Below are positions 1 through 7,060 of a DNA stretch of 17,834 nucleotides, piece after piece. Under the pieces are notes generated by a model. It ran no database searches and had not been told where the DNA came from. It worked only from the letters and a program-made list of their open reading frames with translations. Origin of the DNA: Candidatus Omnitrophota bacterium (GTDB taxonomy: Bacteria; Omnitrophota; Gorgyraeia; Tantalellales; Tantalellaceae); assembly GCA_030617085.1 (NCBI GenBank), contig JAUWWB010000004.1:1-17834 (forward strand), in the 5' to 3' direction. Position numbers and translations under genes: made by a program. Positions within the stretch are counted from its first letter, which is position 1. Each line of letters opens with the position of its first letter.

Positions 1-995
1 ACGACGGGCATGAGGCCGATCGTCATCGATATGTTCACGAGGACCTGGAAAGCGATCAGCATCACGACCCCGGAAGCTATGGCTTTTCCGTAGATATCAT
101 CGGCCCTCGAGATGATCCTTATCCCCCGCGCTATCACAAGCGCGTACAGGCCTATCACCGCCGCGGCGCCGATAAACCCCCACTCTTCGCCGATCACCGA
201 AAATATGAAATCCGTATGCCGCTCGGGAAGGAACCTCAGGTAGGTCTGCGTCCCATTGAGCCAGCCTTTTCCGAACACGCCGCCTGACCCGATCGCGATC
301 TTTGACTGTATTATGGTGTACCCTGCCCCAAGCGGATCAAGGTTCGGGTTCAAGAAGACCATGAGCCGGGTCTTCTGGTAATCCTTCAGCAAGTCCCAGA
401 AAAAAGGCATGCTTGCCACTCCCATCGCCAATGTCGAAGCGATGTATTTCACCCTTTCGCCGGATATGAACACCATGGAAAAAAGTATGGGCACAAGCAC
501 CAGAGCCGTCCCGAGGTCCGGCTGGAGAAAGATCAGGGCCGCCGCCGGCATTATCAGGATAACGGCGCCCGCGTAATTTTTAAGCGTCCCTATCCTCTCG
601 CGCCTTTCACCCAGAAAAGCAGCAAGGGCCAGGATCACGGTGATCTTCATGAACTCGGAAGGCTGCAGCGAGACCGGCCCGAGATCTATCCACCGCCTGG
701 CGCCATATCGCTCTCCTCCGAAGAATAGAAGGAAGACAAGAGCCGCCAGGTTCAGCGCGTATGCCGCATAAGCAAAATCCAGGATCTTAAGATAATCCAG
801 GTTCGCTATCATTAAAAGAAAGACGAACCCGACCGCGACCCACACGCATTGCTTGACGACCAGCGGACTCCAGGGCCCACCGGGATTACCCCGGTCCCAC
901 GTAGCGCTGTAAACAAAGACGATCCCGAGCAAAGAAACAAGCACAGCGGCAAGCAACAAAACCTTATCTATCCGCCCTCTCCGAGCCTTCACCAT
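1..995 (-). CDS. rodA: RodA, rod-shape SEDS peptidoglycan glycosyltransferase (3' end cut by window edge)
   Basis: RodA is the SEDS-family membrane enzyme that polymerises lipid II into glycan strands during lateral wall growth, working with PBP2. I translated this frame by hand: it is open for 331 codons from ATG at 995 to the window edge. It begins MVKARRGRIDKVLLLAAVL and is strongly hydrophobic with many membrane segments. Family motifs seen are VSLQPSEFMKI, FLQPDLGTALV and the loop LPERHTDFIFSVIGEEWGF, whose Asp corresponds to the essential SEDS aspartate. The visible end, NISMTIGLMPVV, matches the region about 40 residues before the usual C-terminus, so only the tail is missing. A purine-rich stretch (GGGAGAGGGCGGA) precedes the ATG. 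It is the last visible gene of the mreB-mreC-mreD-mrdA-rodA cluster and lies 92 bases after mrdA, behind a repeat cluster. FtsW is the main alternative, but the mrdA/mre context favours RodA. Confidence 0.95.
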   Translation of the reverse strand, partial: MVKARRGRIDKVLLLAAVLVSLLGIVFVYSATWDRGNPGGPWSPLVVKQCVWVAVGFVFLLMIANLDYLKILDFAYAAYALNLAALVFLLFFGGERYGARRWIDLGPVSLQPSEFMKITVILALAAFLGERRERIGTLKNYAGAVILIMPAAALIFLQPDLGTALVLVPILFSMVFISGERVKYIASTLAMGVASMPFFWDLLKDYQKTRLMVFLNPNLDPLGAGYTIIQSKIAIGSGGVFGKGWLNGTQTYLRFLPERHTDFIFSVIGEEWGFIGAAAVIGLYALVIARGIRIISRADDIYGKAIASGVVMLIAFQVLVNISMTIGLMPV

Positions 996-1010
996 TCCGC
1001 CCTCTCCCTA

Positions 1011-1094
1011 CTACGAACTACGAAGCAAAAGGGCAGGCACAGGGGCCTGCCCCTACATACTCCGAACTACGAACTACGAACTATGAACTACAAA
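1011..1094 (-). repeat. Composite repeat: REP-like hairpin flanked by CTACGAA heptamers (copy 1)
   Basis: The mrdA-rodA spacer is almost entirely repeat. Plus-strand heptamers CTACGAA x2 (1011-1024) come first. A hairpin follows with arms GGGCAGGC (1031-1038) and GCCTGCCC (1045-1052), then CTAC (1053-1056), which is GTAG on the minus strand. Five more heptamers run 1060-1094 (CTCCGAA, CTACGAA, CTACGAA, CTATGAA, CTACAAA). The same hairpin recurs at 3574, 7061 and 13693. A GTAG tetranucleotide 5' of an imperfect palindrome is the known layout of REP elements moved by RAYT/Y1 transposases. The mrdA stop codon falls in the last heptamer. Confidence 0.85.
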
Positions 1095-2815
1095 CTATAC
1101 ATCCCCAACTCCCCCGCCTTCCGAAACACTTTCCCCGCCGTCTGGGCCGCGTAGTACCCGCCCTTCCCGCCGTATTCGTCAAAGACCACGACCGCGAGCC
1201 TCGCGTCCTCGAACGGGGCGAAGCCCGCAAACCAACCGTGGCTTCTGCCTTTCGCTGTCTGGGCGGTCCCTGTTTTTCCCGCGACCACCATATTATCAAG
1301 CCTTGCTTTCATGCCTGTGCCCGTGCGGTCGTTCACGACCTTCTTCAATCCCTCCCTCACGGTTTCGAGGGACGCGAGGGAGATATCCAGATCGACTTTC
1401 TCGCTGTCATTTACGGGCACGCCGCCGACCTCACTTACAAGATATGGCTTCACGAGATAACCCCCGTTCGCGAAAACGGATATCATCCTGACTATCTGCA
1501 GCGGAGAGCTCAGAAGATACCCTTGCCCTATCGAATAGTTCACGGTATCGCCCTTATACCATTTATTATTGTAACGCTTGTTCTTCCAGAGACGCGTCGG
1601 GAGTATCCCCGGATTTTCTCCGGGTAGGTCCACTCCCGTAAGCGCGCCGAACCCGAATTTTCCGGCGAATTCGGATATTCTGTCCGGCCCCAGAAGAAGC
1701 CCGAGATTGAAAAAGTAAACGTTACACGAGTTTTTTAACGCTTCCTTTAGAACCTGCCCGCCGTGCCCTTTCTTCTTCCAGCAGCGAAACGTCGCCCTGC
1801 CGAGGGTAAGGTCGCCCTGACATTCGAACATCGTCCCCGGCGAGGCGATACCCGTTTCCAGGCCGGCCATAGCCACTACCGCCTTGAACACCGAACCCGG
1901 GGGGTAACAGCCGGCAATCGCCCTGTTGAGCAGGGAACAATCCTTATCTTTCAGGACATCGCCCCGCTCGTTTCTTCTCGAACGGTCGATAAAAACGGCG
2001 GGGTCATAAGCCGGAGCGCTGGCCATGGCGAGTATCGCGCCGGTGGCGGGATCCATGACGATAATGGCTCCCTTCTTATCCTCCAGCAGGCTGTCACAAA
2101 ATTCCTGCAGATCAAGATCGATGGTCAGATACACATCCCTTCCCGGGGTCGGTTCCCTGAACCCCAGCGTCCTGACCTCGCGCCCCCGGTGGTCCACCTC
2201 GACCTGTTTGCCGCCTTGCCTCCCCATGAGATACTCATCGTAATACTTTTCAATACCGTCCTTGCCTACCAGATCGTCTATCCTGTAGCCGTAATGCTTC
2301 AGCTTCTCGAACTTGGAACGGTTGATAAGACCCAGATGTCCCAGGACGTTCGAAGCGGTCCTTCCGCGCAAGTATCCGCGCTTCGCGAACGTTTCAAGCA
2401 GAAGGCCCGGGTAATCCGTCTCGATCTCTTCCAGCTGTATGGCTTTCTCTATCCCGATGTCGGTGGCGATCGGAACAGGCGACCAGGGACGCGCGTGGCT
2501 GTTCTTGATACTCGAGGCGACCTCTTGCTTCGGCTCTTCCAGAATCGAGCTTAAAACATCGATGGCCGAATCCAGATCCCTGATCCGGTTGTACATGACG
2601 GAGACCTTGAAGCACAGCTCATCCTTCACCAGGGCATTGCCTGCTGAGTCAAAGATACTGCCCCTGGGCGCCATCAGAGGAACGACCTTCAGCCTGTTCT
2701 CCTCCGACATGACCCTGTATCTTTCATGCCTCCCGATCTGAACATACGCCAGACCGGATAGAAGCACTGCCATGAAGAAGAGCATTGTGGAGGTGAATAC
2801 GTTTATTCTGCGCAT
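1088..2815 (-). CDS. mrdA: Penicillin-binding protein 2, elongasome transpeptidase
   Basis: PBP2 is the monofunctional class B transpeptidase that cross-links peptidoglycan made by RodA. With the start at ATG 2815 the protein has 575 residues, begins MRRINVFTSTMLFFMAVLLS and has one N-terminal membrane anchor (about residues 8-25). The dimerisation domain carries APRGSIFDSAGNALV near residue 50. The transpeptidase domain has all three catalytic motifs: SVFK (nucleophile Ser about 308), SCN (about 363) and KTGT (about 514). The frame is open upstream to an ATG at 2890, but those 25 extra residues are translation of repeat DNA (SHYELRTINYEL) and lie before the membrane anchor, so I chose 2815. 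No Shine-Dalgarno precedes 2815 because a heptamer array ends about 10 bases upstream. The TAG stop lies inside another array, and the last residues (MYSL) are partly repeat-encoded. Confidence 0.95.
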   Translation of the reverse strand: MRRINVFTSTMLFFMAVLLSGLAYVQIGRHERYRVMSEENRLKVVPLMAPRGSIFDSAGNALVKDELCFKVSVMYNRIRDLDSAIDVLSSILEEPKQEVASSIKNSHARPWSPVPIATDIGIEKAIQLEEIETDYPGLLLETFAKRGYLRGRTASNVLGHLGLINRSKFEKLKHYGYRIDDLVGKDGIEKYYDEYLMGRQGGKQVEVDHRGREVRTLGFREPTPGRDVYLTIDLDLQEFCDSLLEDKKGAIIVMDPATGAILAMASAPAYDPAVFIDRSRRNERGDVLKDKDCSLLNRAIAGCYPPGSVFKAVVAMAGLETGIASPGTMFECQGDLTLGRATFRCWKKKGHGGQVLKEALKNSCNVYFFNLGLLLGPDRISEFAGKFGFGALTGVDLPGENPGILPTRLWKNKRYNNKWYKGDTVNYSIGQGYLLSSPLQIVRMISVFANGGYLVKPYLVSEVGGVPVNDSEKVDLDISLASLETVREGLKKVVNDRTGTGMKARLDNMVVAGKTGTAQTAKGRSHGWFAGFAPFEDARLAVVVFDEYGGKGGYYAAQTAGKVFRKAGELGMYSL

Positions 2816-2824
2816 AAAGCTGGT

Positions 2825-2859
2825 TAGTTCGTAGTTGATAGTTCGTAGTTCGTAGTGAG
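2825..2859 (+). repeat. Heptamer array TTCGTAG in inverted orientation, upstream of mrdA
   Basis: Five period-7 units read on the plus strand as TAGTTCG, TAGTTGA, TAGTTCG, TAGTTCG, TAGTGAG. This is the same family as the other CTACGAA arrays but reversed. On the coding (minus) strand this orientation has no stop codon, so the mrdA frame stays open through it. With the array at 2976-3010 it forms inverted ends around the hairpin at 2875-2924. Confidence 0.85.
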
Positions 2860-2874
2860 AGAATAAGCCCTCCA

Positions 2875-2924
2875 CGAATAGGCGGGACATTCCCCCGCCT
2901 TCGCGGAGGCAGGCTCTGTCCCGC
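2875..2924 (-). repeat. Hairpin element with a second hairpin nested in its loop
   Basis: On the plus strand: CGAATAG, arm GCGGGACA (2882-2889), TTCC, a 23-base insert (2894-2916), arm TGTCCCGC (2917-2924). The insert is itself a hairpin: CCCGCCT, TCGCGG, AGGCAGG. Without the insert the element matches the reverse complement of 3510-3536, with one paired base change in the two arms. It lies between mreD and mrdA. Confidence 0.8.
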
Positions 2925-2975
2925 GTTGTCGCGACGATGCGGGGCTGGTCGGTTCGAAGCTGGCAGCTAAAACGA

Positions 2976-3010
2976 CTACGAACTACGAACTACCAACTAC
3001 GAACTACTCA
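2976..3010 (-). repeat. CTACGAA heptamer array at the mreD stop
   Basis: Plus-strand units CTACGAA (2976), CTACGAA (2983), CTACCAA (2990), CTACGAA (2997), CTACTCA (3004). On the minus strand each unit carries TAG. The TAG at 3006-3004 is the mreD stop, and the following units repeat TAG in the other frames. Confidence 0.85.
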
Positions 3011-3483
3011 CTTTCCACCCTCAACAACCTCTCAAGACAAACAAACACAAGCGGGGAAACGGCGACGGTCAGCGCAAGACACTTCCAGCTGTTCTTCAGG
3101 GCGAAAAATATCCCTATATCGTTTCCGCAGGTGGCGTTCAGGTAAAGGGTATGGGCCGCTACTACCGTAAACACTACTGCCGTCGCGGCAAATACCTGCG
3201 CGGCGGGATTCTGCCGGTAGAACATCGCAGGCAGCACGGAAGATACCGCCCCGACCGCCGGGAACAGGAGGATATCCAGCCCCGGTGTGCCGACCGAAAA
3301 ACATCCCCTGAGAAAACCTGCCGCAAGCCCGAATACCGCCCCTTCTCCCCATCCCCGGAAAATACCCGTAAAAACGACCGTAAGCAGAACAAGATCGGGA
3401 ACCCAGGCCGTGCGCTTCATCAGCACGACCTGGACGGAAAGAAAGATTACCAGCAAGCTGTAAAGGTATAAACGATCCTTCAT
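3004..3483 (-). CDS. mreD: MreD, rod-shape-determining membrane protein
   Basis: MreD is the small integral membrane subunit of the elongasome and associates with MreC, MreB and PBP2. The product is 159 residues, close to the family norm, starting MKDRLYLYSLLVIFLSVQVV. It has about five hydrophobic segments and few charges until the C-terminal LLRVESE. The ATG at 3483 is preceded by GGGAGGGCGC, a good ribosome site. A GTG at 3495 would add four residues but lies inside that site. Sequence conservation in MreD is weak, so the call rests on length, topology and its place between mreC and mrdA, which is the standard order. The stop is a TAG inside a heptamer array. Confidence 0.9.
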   Translation of the reverse strand: MKDRLYLYSLLVIFLSVQVVLMKRTAWVPDLVLLTVVFTGIFRGWGEGAVFGLAAGFLRGCFSVGTPGLDILLFPAVGAVSSVLPAMFYRQNPAAQVFAATAVVFTVVAAHTLYLNATCGNDIGIFFALKNSWKCLALTVAVSPLVFVCLERLLRVESE

Positions 3484-3509
3484 GCGCCCTCCCACGGTTA
3501 GCCAACATT

Positions 3510-3536
3510 GCGGGGCAGGAATGCCCCGCCTATTCG
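3510..3536 (+). repeat. Uninterrupted hairpin element (partner of 2875-2924)
   Basis: Perfect 8-bp stem GCGGGGCA (3510-3517), loop GGAA, TGCCCCGC (3522-3529), followed by CTATTCG. The copy at 2875-2924 has the opposite orientation, the same CTATTCG flank and GGAA loop edge, and an inserted inner hairpin. It lies in the mreC-mreD spacer, whose remaining bases are also repeat. Confidence 0.8.
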
Positions 3537-3546
3537 GATGGGGAAC

Positions 3547-3622
3547 TCCACACTCCGAACTTTTGTGGGCAAAGGGCAGGCACAGGGGCCTGCCCCTACA
3601 TTTTTCTCCGAACCACGAACTA
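3547..3622 (-). repeat. REP-like hairpin with flanking heptamers (copy 2)
   Basis: Arms GGGCAGGC (3574-3581) and GCCTGCCC (3588-3595), then CTAC (3596-3599; GTAG on minus) and a plus-strand T-run. Degenerate heptamers flank it: CTCCGAA near 3552 on the left, and CTCCGAA, CCACGAA, CTA on the right (3606-3622). The conserved unit therefore extends beyond the hairpin and includes the heptamer start. It lies just downstream of the mreC stop. Confidence 0.85.
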
Positions 3623-3625
3623 AAC

Positions 3626-4402
3626 TCATCTAATACACAGCACTTCTTCCTGGCGAAAAGAATCCGCGGAGGGTTTGATGGTCGCGTGCTTGTACAGGCC
3701 CGTCTTGCTTTTGCCTACGGAGACGACCTCGCCTATTGTGATGCCTTTTGGGAATATCCGGCTGAAGCTCGAGGTCATGACGACGTCTCCCCGGGCCACT
3801 TCCGCGTCCATCGGGATATAGATCATCTTGAGCTTTCCTTTTCCGGCTCCCGTGACGACGCCGCTAATGCGGCTATTCTTCAGCATGCCGCCGGCCTTAA
3901 AGCCGGGATGCGTCACCAGCATCACGGAGCTGGTGTTCTCCCTGACCCCGGCCACCTTTCCCAGCAGGCCCCCGGCGGAACACACCGCCGAATCCTTACG
4001 TATCCCGTCCCGGGTGCCTTTGTTTATCACGAATGAACCTATCCAGTCATTGGGATCCCTCGCGATGACCTCGGCGGAAACCGTATCGAACCCGATCTTC
4101 TTCTTGAAGCCCAGAAGGGCGCGGAGACGTCTGTTTTCACCACGCAACTCTTCGAGCCGCGCGACCTCCAGCGAAAGGTCCGCTGCCCTTTTACGCAAAA
4201 GCTTGTTCTCTCCGGCGAGACGGTGCTTACTGTAAAAATACTCTCCGCCCGCGGAACAGCAGCTCGTAAAGAATGAGAACGTCTTGAGGGAAATGTCTTT
4301 AGCGCCGGCAAAAAGGGGTGCGGAAAGGAAAAGAAGGACTGTCAATAAGACAAGACACGCGCAGACTATCCATTTTCTATTCGCGATAAAGAGTCTAGGC
4401 AC
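3626..4402 (-). CDS. mreC: MreC, elongasome scaffold protein
   Basis: MreC is a membrane-anchored periplasmic protein that forms filaments and activates PBP2/RodA. The 258-residue product has a short cytoplasmic N-terminus, one membrane segment (about residues 11-31), a coiled coil (about 59-101, rich in heptad Leu with Glu/Arg/Lys) and then the beta-rich MreC core. Core motifs include VIARDPNDWIGSFVINKGTRDGI, VCSAGGLLGKV, and GDVVMTSSFSRIFPKGITIGEV near the C-terminus. The start is GTG at 4402: no in-frame ATG occurs before the membrane segment, and the ATG at 4404 is out of frame. No clear Shine-Dalgarno is visible, and a hairpin (4413-4426) ends ten bases upstream. It sits 77 bases after mreB. 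The stop TGA is followed within three bases by heptamer repeat. Confidence 0.95.
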   Translation of the reverse strand: MPRLFIANRKWIVCACLVLLTVLLFLSAPLFAGAKDISLKTFSFFTSCCSAGGEYFYSKHRLAGENKLLRKRAADLSLEVARLEELRGENRRLRALLGFKKKIGFDTVSAEVIARDPNDWIGSFVINKGTRDGIRKDSAVCSAGGLLGKVAGVRENTSSVMLVTHPGFKAGGMLKNSRISGVVTGAGKGKLKMIYIPMDAEVARGDVVMTSSFSRIFPKGITIGEVVSVGKSKTGLYKHATIKPSADSFRQEEVLCIR

Positions 4403-4412
4403 ATCGATTTCA

Positions 4413-4470
4413 CGGGCGGAAGCCCGGGGTTGTGTTTTCCGGGTTGGCGCAGGCTAAAGCCTGCGGCTAC
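4413..4470 (-). repeat. Two hairpins in the mreB-mreC spacer, one REP-like with GTAG
   Basis: Hairpin 1: CGGGC (4413-4417), GGAA, GCCCG (4422-4426). Hairpin 2: CGCAGGCT (4448-4455), AA, AGCCTGCG (4458-4465), followed by GCTAC, so the minus strand reads GTAG, C and the palindrome. The arm sequence differs from the GGGCAGGC family, but both share the minus-strand lead AAAAATGTAG. They look like two families using the same mobilisation signal. Confidence 0.7.
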
Positions 4471-4479
4471 ATTTTTTTG

Positions 4480-5535
4480 TCACATGCCGGGGGAGACCGT
4501 TAATCTTTTGAGATATTTCATCTCGCTTAGCACCTTTCCGGTACCCAGCGCCACGGCCGTCAGTGGATCATCCGCGAGATGGACAGGCAGGCCCGTCTCC
4601 TCGGAAATAAGCTTATCCAGCCCCCTGAGAAGCGATCCGCCGCCGGCAAGTATCAGCCCCTTTTCGATAAGGTCCGCTGACAATTCCGGAGGCGTCCTCT
4701 CCAGGGTGATCCTCGTGGATTCCACTATCTGGGCGATCGGATCGGAAAGCGCTTCCCGGACCTCTTCGCTGGTTATGGTGATCATCTTGGGAAGCCCCGC
4801 GACAAGATCGCGGCCCCTGACCTCCAGCGTCATTTCTTCTTTCATGGGGTAGCTGGACCCGATCTTTATCTTGATATCTTCGGCGGTCCTTTCCCCTATC
4901 ATTAGGTTGTATGTCCTCTTCAGGTAGTTTATGATCGCCTCATCCATTTCATCCCCGCCGATGCGGATCGACCGGGAGAAAACAACGCCGGCCAGCGAAA
5001 TAACCGCCATTTCGGTAGTCCCCCCGCCGATATCGATTATCATGTTCCCCGAAGGTTCCTGTATGGGAAGGCCGACCCCGATGGAAGCCGCGATCGGTTC
5101 CCCGAGCATGTACACCTCCCTGGCGCCCGCGTGCAGGGCGGAGTCCTTGACCGCGCGCTTCTCGACTTCCGTGATGCCCGAAGGGATCGCTATGACGACC
5201 CGCGGGCGGACCAGCCTGCGGGAATTATGGACTTTCTTGATGAAATACCTGAGCATGCTCTCGGTGATCTCAAAATCGGCGATAACCCCGTCCTTCATCG
5301 GCCTTATGGCGACAATGTCGCCGGGGGTCCTGCCAAGCATGCGCTTGGCTTCTTCACCGACAGCCAGGACGTTCGAAGTCCCGGCCTCTATGGCCACGAC
5401 CGAAGGTTCGCAGAGGACAATGCCCTCATTCTTCAGATACACAAGGGTAGAAGCGGTCCCCAGGTCTATCCCCATATCACTGGAAAAGATCCCGAGAAAC
5501 CTGTCGAGATATTTCGATAATGTTTTTTTAATCAT
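4480..5535 (-). CDS. mreB: MreB, actin-like rod-shape protein
   Basis: MreB is the cytoplasmic actin homologue that forms membrane-bound filaments and directs lateral wall synthesis. The product is 351 residues, full length for the family. It has the phosphate-1 loop MGIDLGTAST (21-30), the phosphate-2 loop IIDIGGGTTE (166-175), the GEPIAASIGVGLPI segment and the adenosine motif LAGGGSLLRG near residue 305. The N-terminus (MIKKTLSKYLDRFLGIF) looks like the usual amphipathic membrane-binding helix. The start ATG 5535 fits the family N-terminus. The bases before it (AACCGGCATTCCGCAC) contain no good Shine-Dalgarno. It is the first gene of the rod cluster and has a strong promoter about 70 bases upstream. 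Confidence 0.98.
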   Translation of the reverse strand: MIKKTLSKYLDRFLGIFSSDMGIDLGTASTLVYLKNEGIVLCEPSVVAIEAGTSNVLAVGEEAKRMLGRTPGDIVAIRPMKDGVIADFEITESMLRYFIKKVHNSRRLVRPRVVIAIPSGITEVEKRAVKDSALHAGAREVYMLGEPIAASIGVGLPIQEPSGNMIIDIGGGTTEMAVISLAGVVFSRSIRIGGDEMDEAIINYLKRTYNLMIGERTAEDIKIKIGSSYPMKEEMTLEVRGRDLVAGLPKMITITSEEVREALSDPIAQIVESTRITLERTPPELSADLIEKGLILAGGGSLLRGLDKLISEETGLPVHLADDPLTAVALGTGKVLSEMKYLKRLTVSPGM

Positions 5536-5609
5536 GTGCGGAATGCCGGTTGATCAATACTCGTATTGTCAGGACAGAGTAAGAGCCCAATATATACTTA
5601 ACCACAAAA

Positions 5610-5638
5610 ATAATACCAAATAATAACACCTTTGTCAA
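5610..5638 (-). promoter_or_regulatory. Sigma70-type promoter of the mreB cluster
   Basis: On the minus strand: TTGACA (5638-5633), a 17-base spacer and TATTAT (5615-5610). That is a perfect -35, a 5/6 -10 and ideal spacing, in an A/T-rich stretch with an A/T-tract upstream. Predicted start near 5602 gives a leader of about 66 bases before mreB. It probably drives mreB-mreC-mreD-mrdA-rodA. Confidence 0.8.
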
Positions 5639-5706
5639 ATTTTTTTTTGAAAAAGGCAAAACAGTTGTTCGGGGCCAGAGGCGGGCGAACCCGTATCACC
5701 CCACGA

Positions 5707-5723
5707 CTCCGAACTCCGAACTA
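5707..5723 (-). repeat. Short heptamer array at the aroA stop
   Basis: Plus-strand CTCCGAA (5707), CTCCGAA (5714), then CTA, degenerate members of the CTACGAA family. The minus-strand TAG at 5723-5721 is the aroA stop. The next two units have GAG instead of TAG, so no all-frame stop is formed here. The rest of the spacer (5639-5706) has a small CGGG-TTCG-CCCG stem and A/T tracts but no convincing terminator. Confidence 0.75.
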
Positions 5724-7013
5724 GATACTCACTTTCTCAAGATCGCCCAGAAAACCCGGATACGAAGTGGCAACACAGGCTGTATCACGGATGAGGCAGT
5801 CCCCATCAGAGACCAGAGCCGCTATGGCCATGCTCATGGCGATGCGGTGGTCCCCGAAACTGTCCAGGCCCGCGGCGCGAATTCTACCGGAACTCCCTGG
5901 GATGATCAGGGAACCGTTTTCTTCCACCGCATCGATGCCCATCCGGGAAAGGTTTTCCCGGATACTCCTTACCCTGTCGGTTTCCTTGACCTTGAGTTCC
6001 CTTACGCCCTTGATCACCGTCGTCCCTTCGGCCATGGCGGAGGCGACCGCGATGATGGGGATCTCATCTATCAGAAGGGGGACCTCTTCTTCCTCGACTA
6101 CCGTGGCTTTTAACTGTGAATAGCGCACCTCCAGATCGCCTGCCGGCTCAATGCCTTCCCGGAGGTCAAGTATCCGGATCGACCCGCCCATTCTCTTCAG
6201 GACGTTGATCACCCCTATCCGCGTGGGGTTCAGCCCGACGTTACGGATGATAAGGCGCGAACCTTTGACGATAAGCGCCCCGGCTATAAAAAAGGCGGCG
6301 CTTGATATATCCGCCGGGATCTCCAGGTCCCCGGGGACAAGCTCCCCCGGTCCGGAGATCTCGGTCGTCAGGCCTTTTCTTCTGATATCCGCCGAAAAAT
6401 ATTCCAGAATGCGCTCGGTATGGTCCCGCGATTGAAAGGGTTCGGTGACCGATGTCCTGCCTGCGGCGTAGAGCCCCGCCGCGAGCACGCATGATTTCAC
6501 CTGGGCGCTCGCCATGGGCATGGCATAACTTATGGGCTTTAGCGGCGCTTTTGTCCCGGTTATCCTCAAAGGCGCGTGGTCGGCGCCTTCCACCGGTTCG
6601 ATCCGGGCCCCCATCATCGAAAGCGGTTCCATTATGCGCCGCATGGGCCGCCGGGAAAGAGATTCGTCGCCGGTAAGAACGGTGGTGAAATCCTGCCCCG
6701 CAAGCACCCCGGATATTATGCGCATGGTCGTCCCGGAATTCCCCAGGTAAAGCGCGCCCTCAGGCGGCGTGAGCCCTTTCAGCCCTTTCCCGTGAACCGT
6801 TATCGCATCGTCTTCCCGGGTTATCTCAATGCCCATGGCGCGGAACGCCTCAAGGGTCCGCACGCAGTCTTCGCCGAAAAGAAAATTACGAGCGCGGCAT
6901 TTCCCCCCGGATATCGCCCCGAACATCACGGCCCTGTGCGAAATACTCTTATCCGGCGGAACCGTCAATTCCCCCTTCAAGCCACCACGGGCTTTACCTA
7001 CCTTCCAGTCCAT
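5721..7013 (-). CDS. aroA: 5-enolpyruvylshikimate-3-phosphate synthase
   Basis: This is the sixth step of the shikimate pathway: it transfers enolpyruvyl from PEP to shikimate-3-phosphate. The product is 430 residues, full length. Motifs are PPDKSISHR (19-27; shikimate-3-phosphate and PEP binding), GNSGTTMR (91-98; PEP loop), MASAQVKSCVLAAG, SRDHTER, the LIDEIPIIAVASA segment with the catalytic Asp, KVKETDR and GDHRIAMSMAIAALV. The NSGTT form of the PEP loop resembles Gram-positive-type enzymes rather than the enteric NAGTA form. The start ATG 7013 has an ideal ribosome site (AAGGAG, five bases upstream). It lies 88 bases after rluD behind a repeat and may be co-transcribed with it. The TAG stop is inside a heptamer repeat. 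Confidence 0.98.
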   Translation of the reverse strand: MDWKVGKARGGLKGELTVPPDKSISHRAVMFGAISGGKCRARNFLFGEDCVRTLEAFRAMGIEITREDDAITVHGKGLKGLTPPEGALYLGNSGTTMRIISGVLAGQDFTTVLTGDESLSRRPMRRIMEPLSMMGARIEPVEGADHAPLRITGTKAPLKPISYAMPMASAQVKSCVLAAGLYAAGRTSVTEPFQSRDHTERILEYFSADIRRKGLTTEISGPGELVPGDLEIPADISSAAFFIAGALIVKGSRLIIRNVGLNPTRIGVINVLKRMGGSIRILDLREGIEPAGDLEVRYSQLKATVVEEEEVPLLIDEIPIIAVASAMAEGTTVIKGVRELKVKETDRVRSIRENLSRMGIDAVEENGSLIIPGSSGRIRAAGLDSFGDHRIAMSMAIAALVSDGDCLIRDTACVATSYPGFLGDLEKVSI

Positions 7014-7060
7014 GATCTCTCCTTCTTATCGATTACCGACGACGGCGTTTCGCGGGCAAA

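Noticed and set aside
1011..1094. Possible CRISPR-like repeat array
   Set aside because: Units are 7 bases in direct tandem with no spacers and no cas genes nearby.
849..1154. Plus-strand open frame across the mrdA-rodA spacer
   Set aside because: It translates the repeat (GRHRGLPLHT, NYELRTMNYKL) and runs antisense to rodA and mrdA. The same peptide appears in frames at 3482-4036 and 13667-13981, a sign of translated REP DNA.
3574..3605. REP hairpin followed by TTTTT as a Rho-independent terminator
   Set aside because: The T-run follows the hairpin on the plus strand, while all genes are transcribed on minus, where it would precede the stem. There is no plus-strand gene to terminate.
3482..4036. 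Plus-strand open frame over the mreC end
   Set aside because: The N-terminal part is hairpin and REP translation (MPRLFGW, KGRHRGLPLHF). The rest is antisense to mreC, which is a clear family member.
5639..5706. Terminator after aroA
   Set aside because: There is a small CGGG-TTCG-CCCG stem and T/A tracts, but they are about 35 bases apart and not joined as a terminator. The region instead leads into the mreB promoter.
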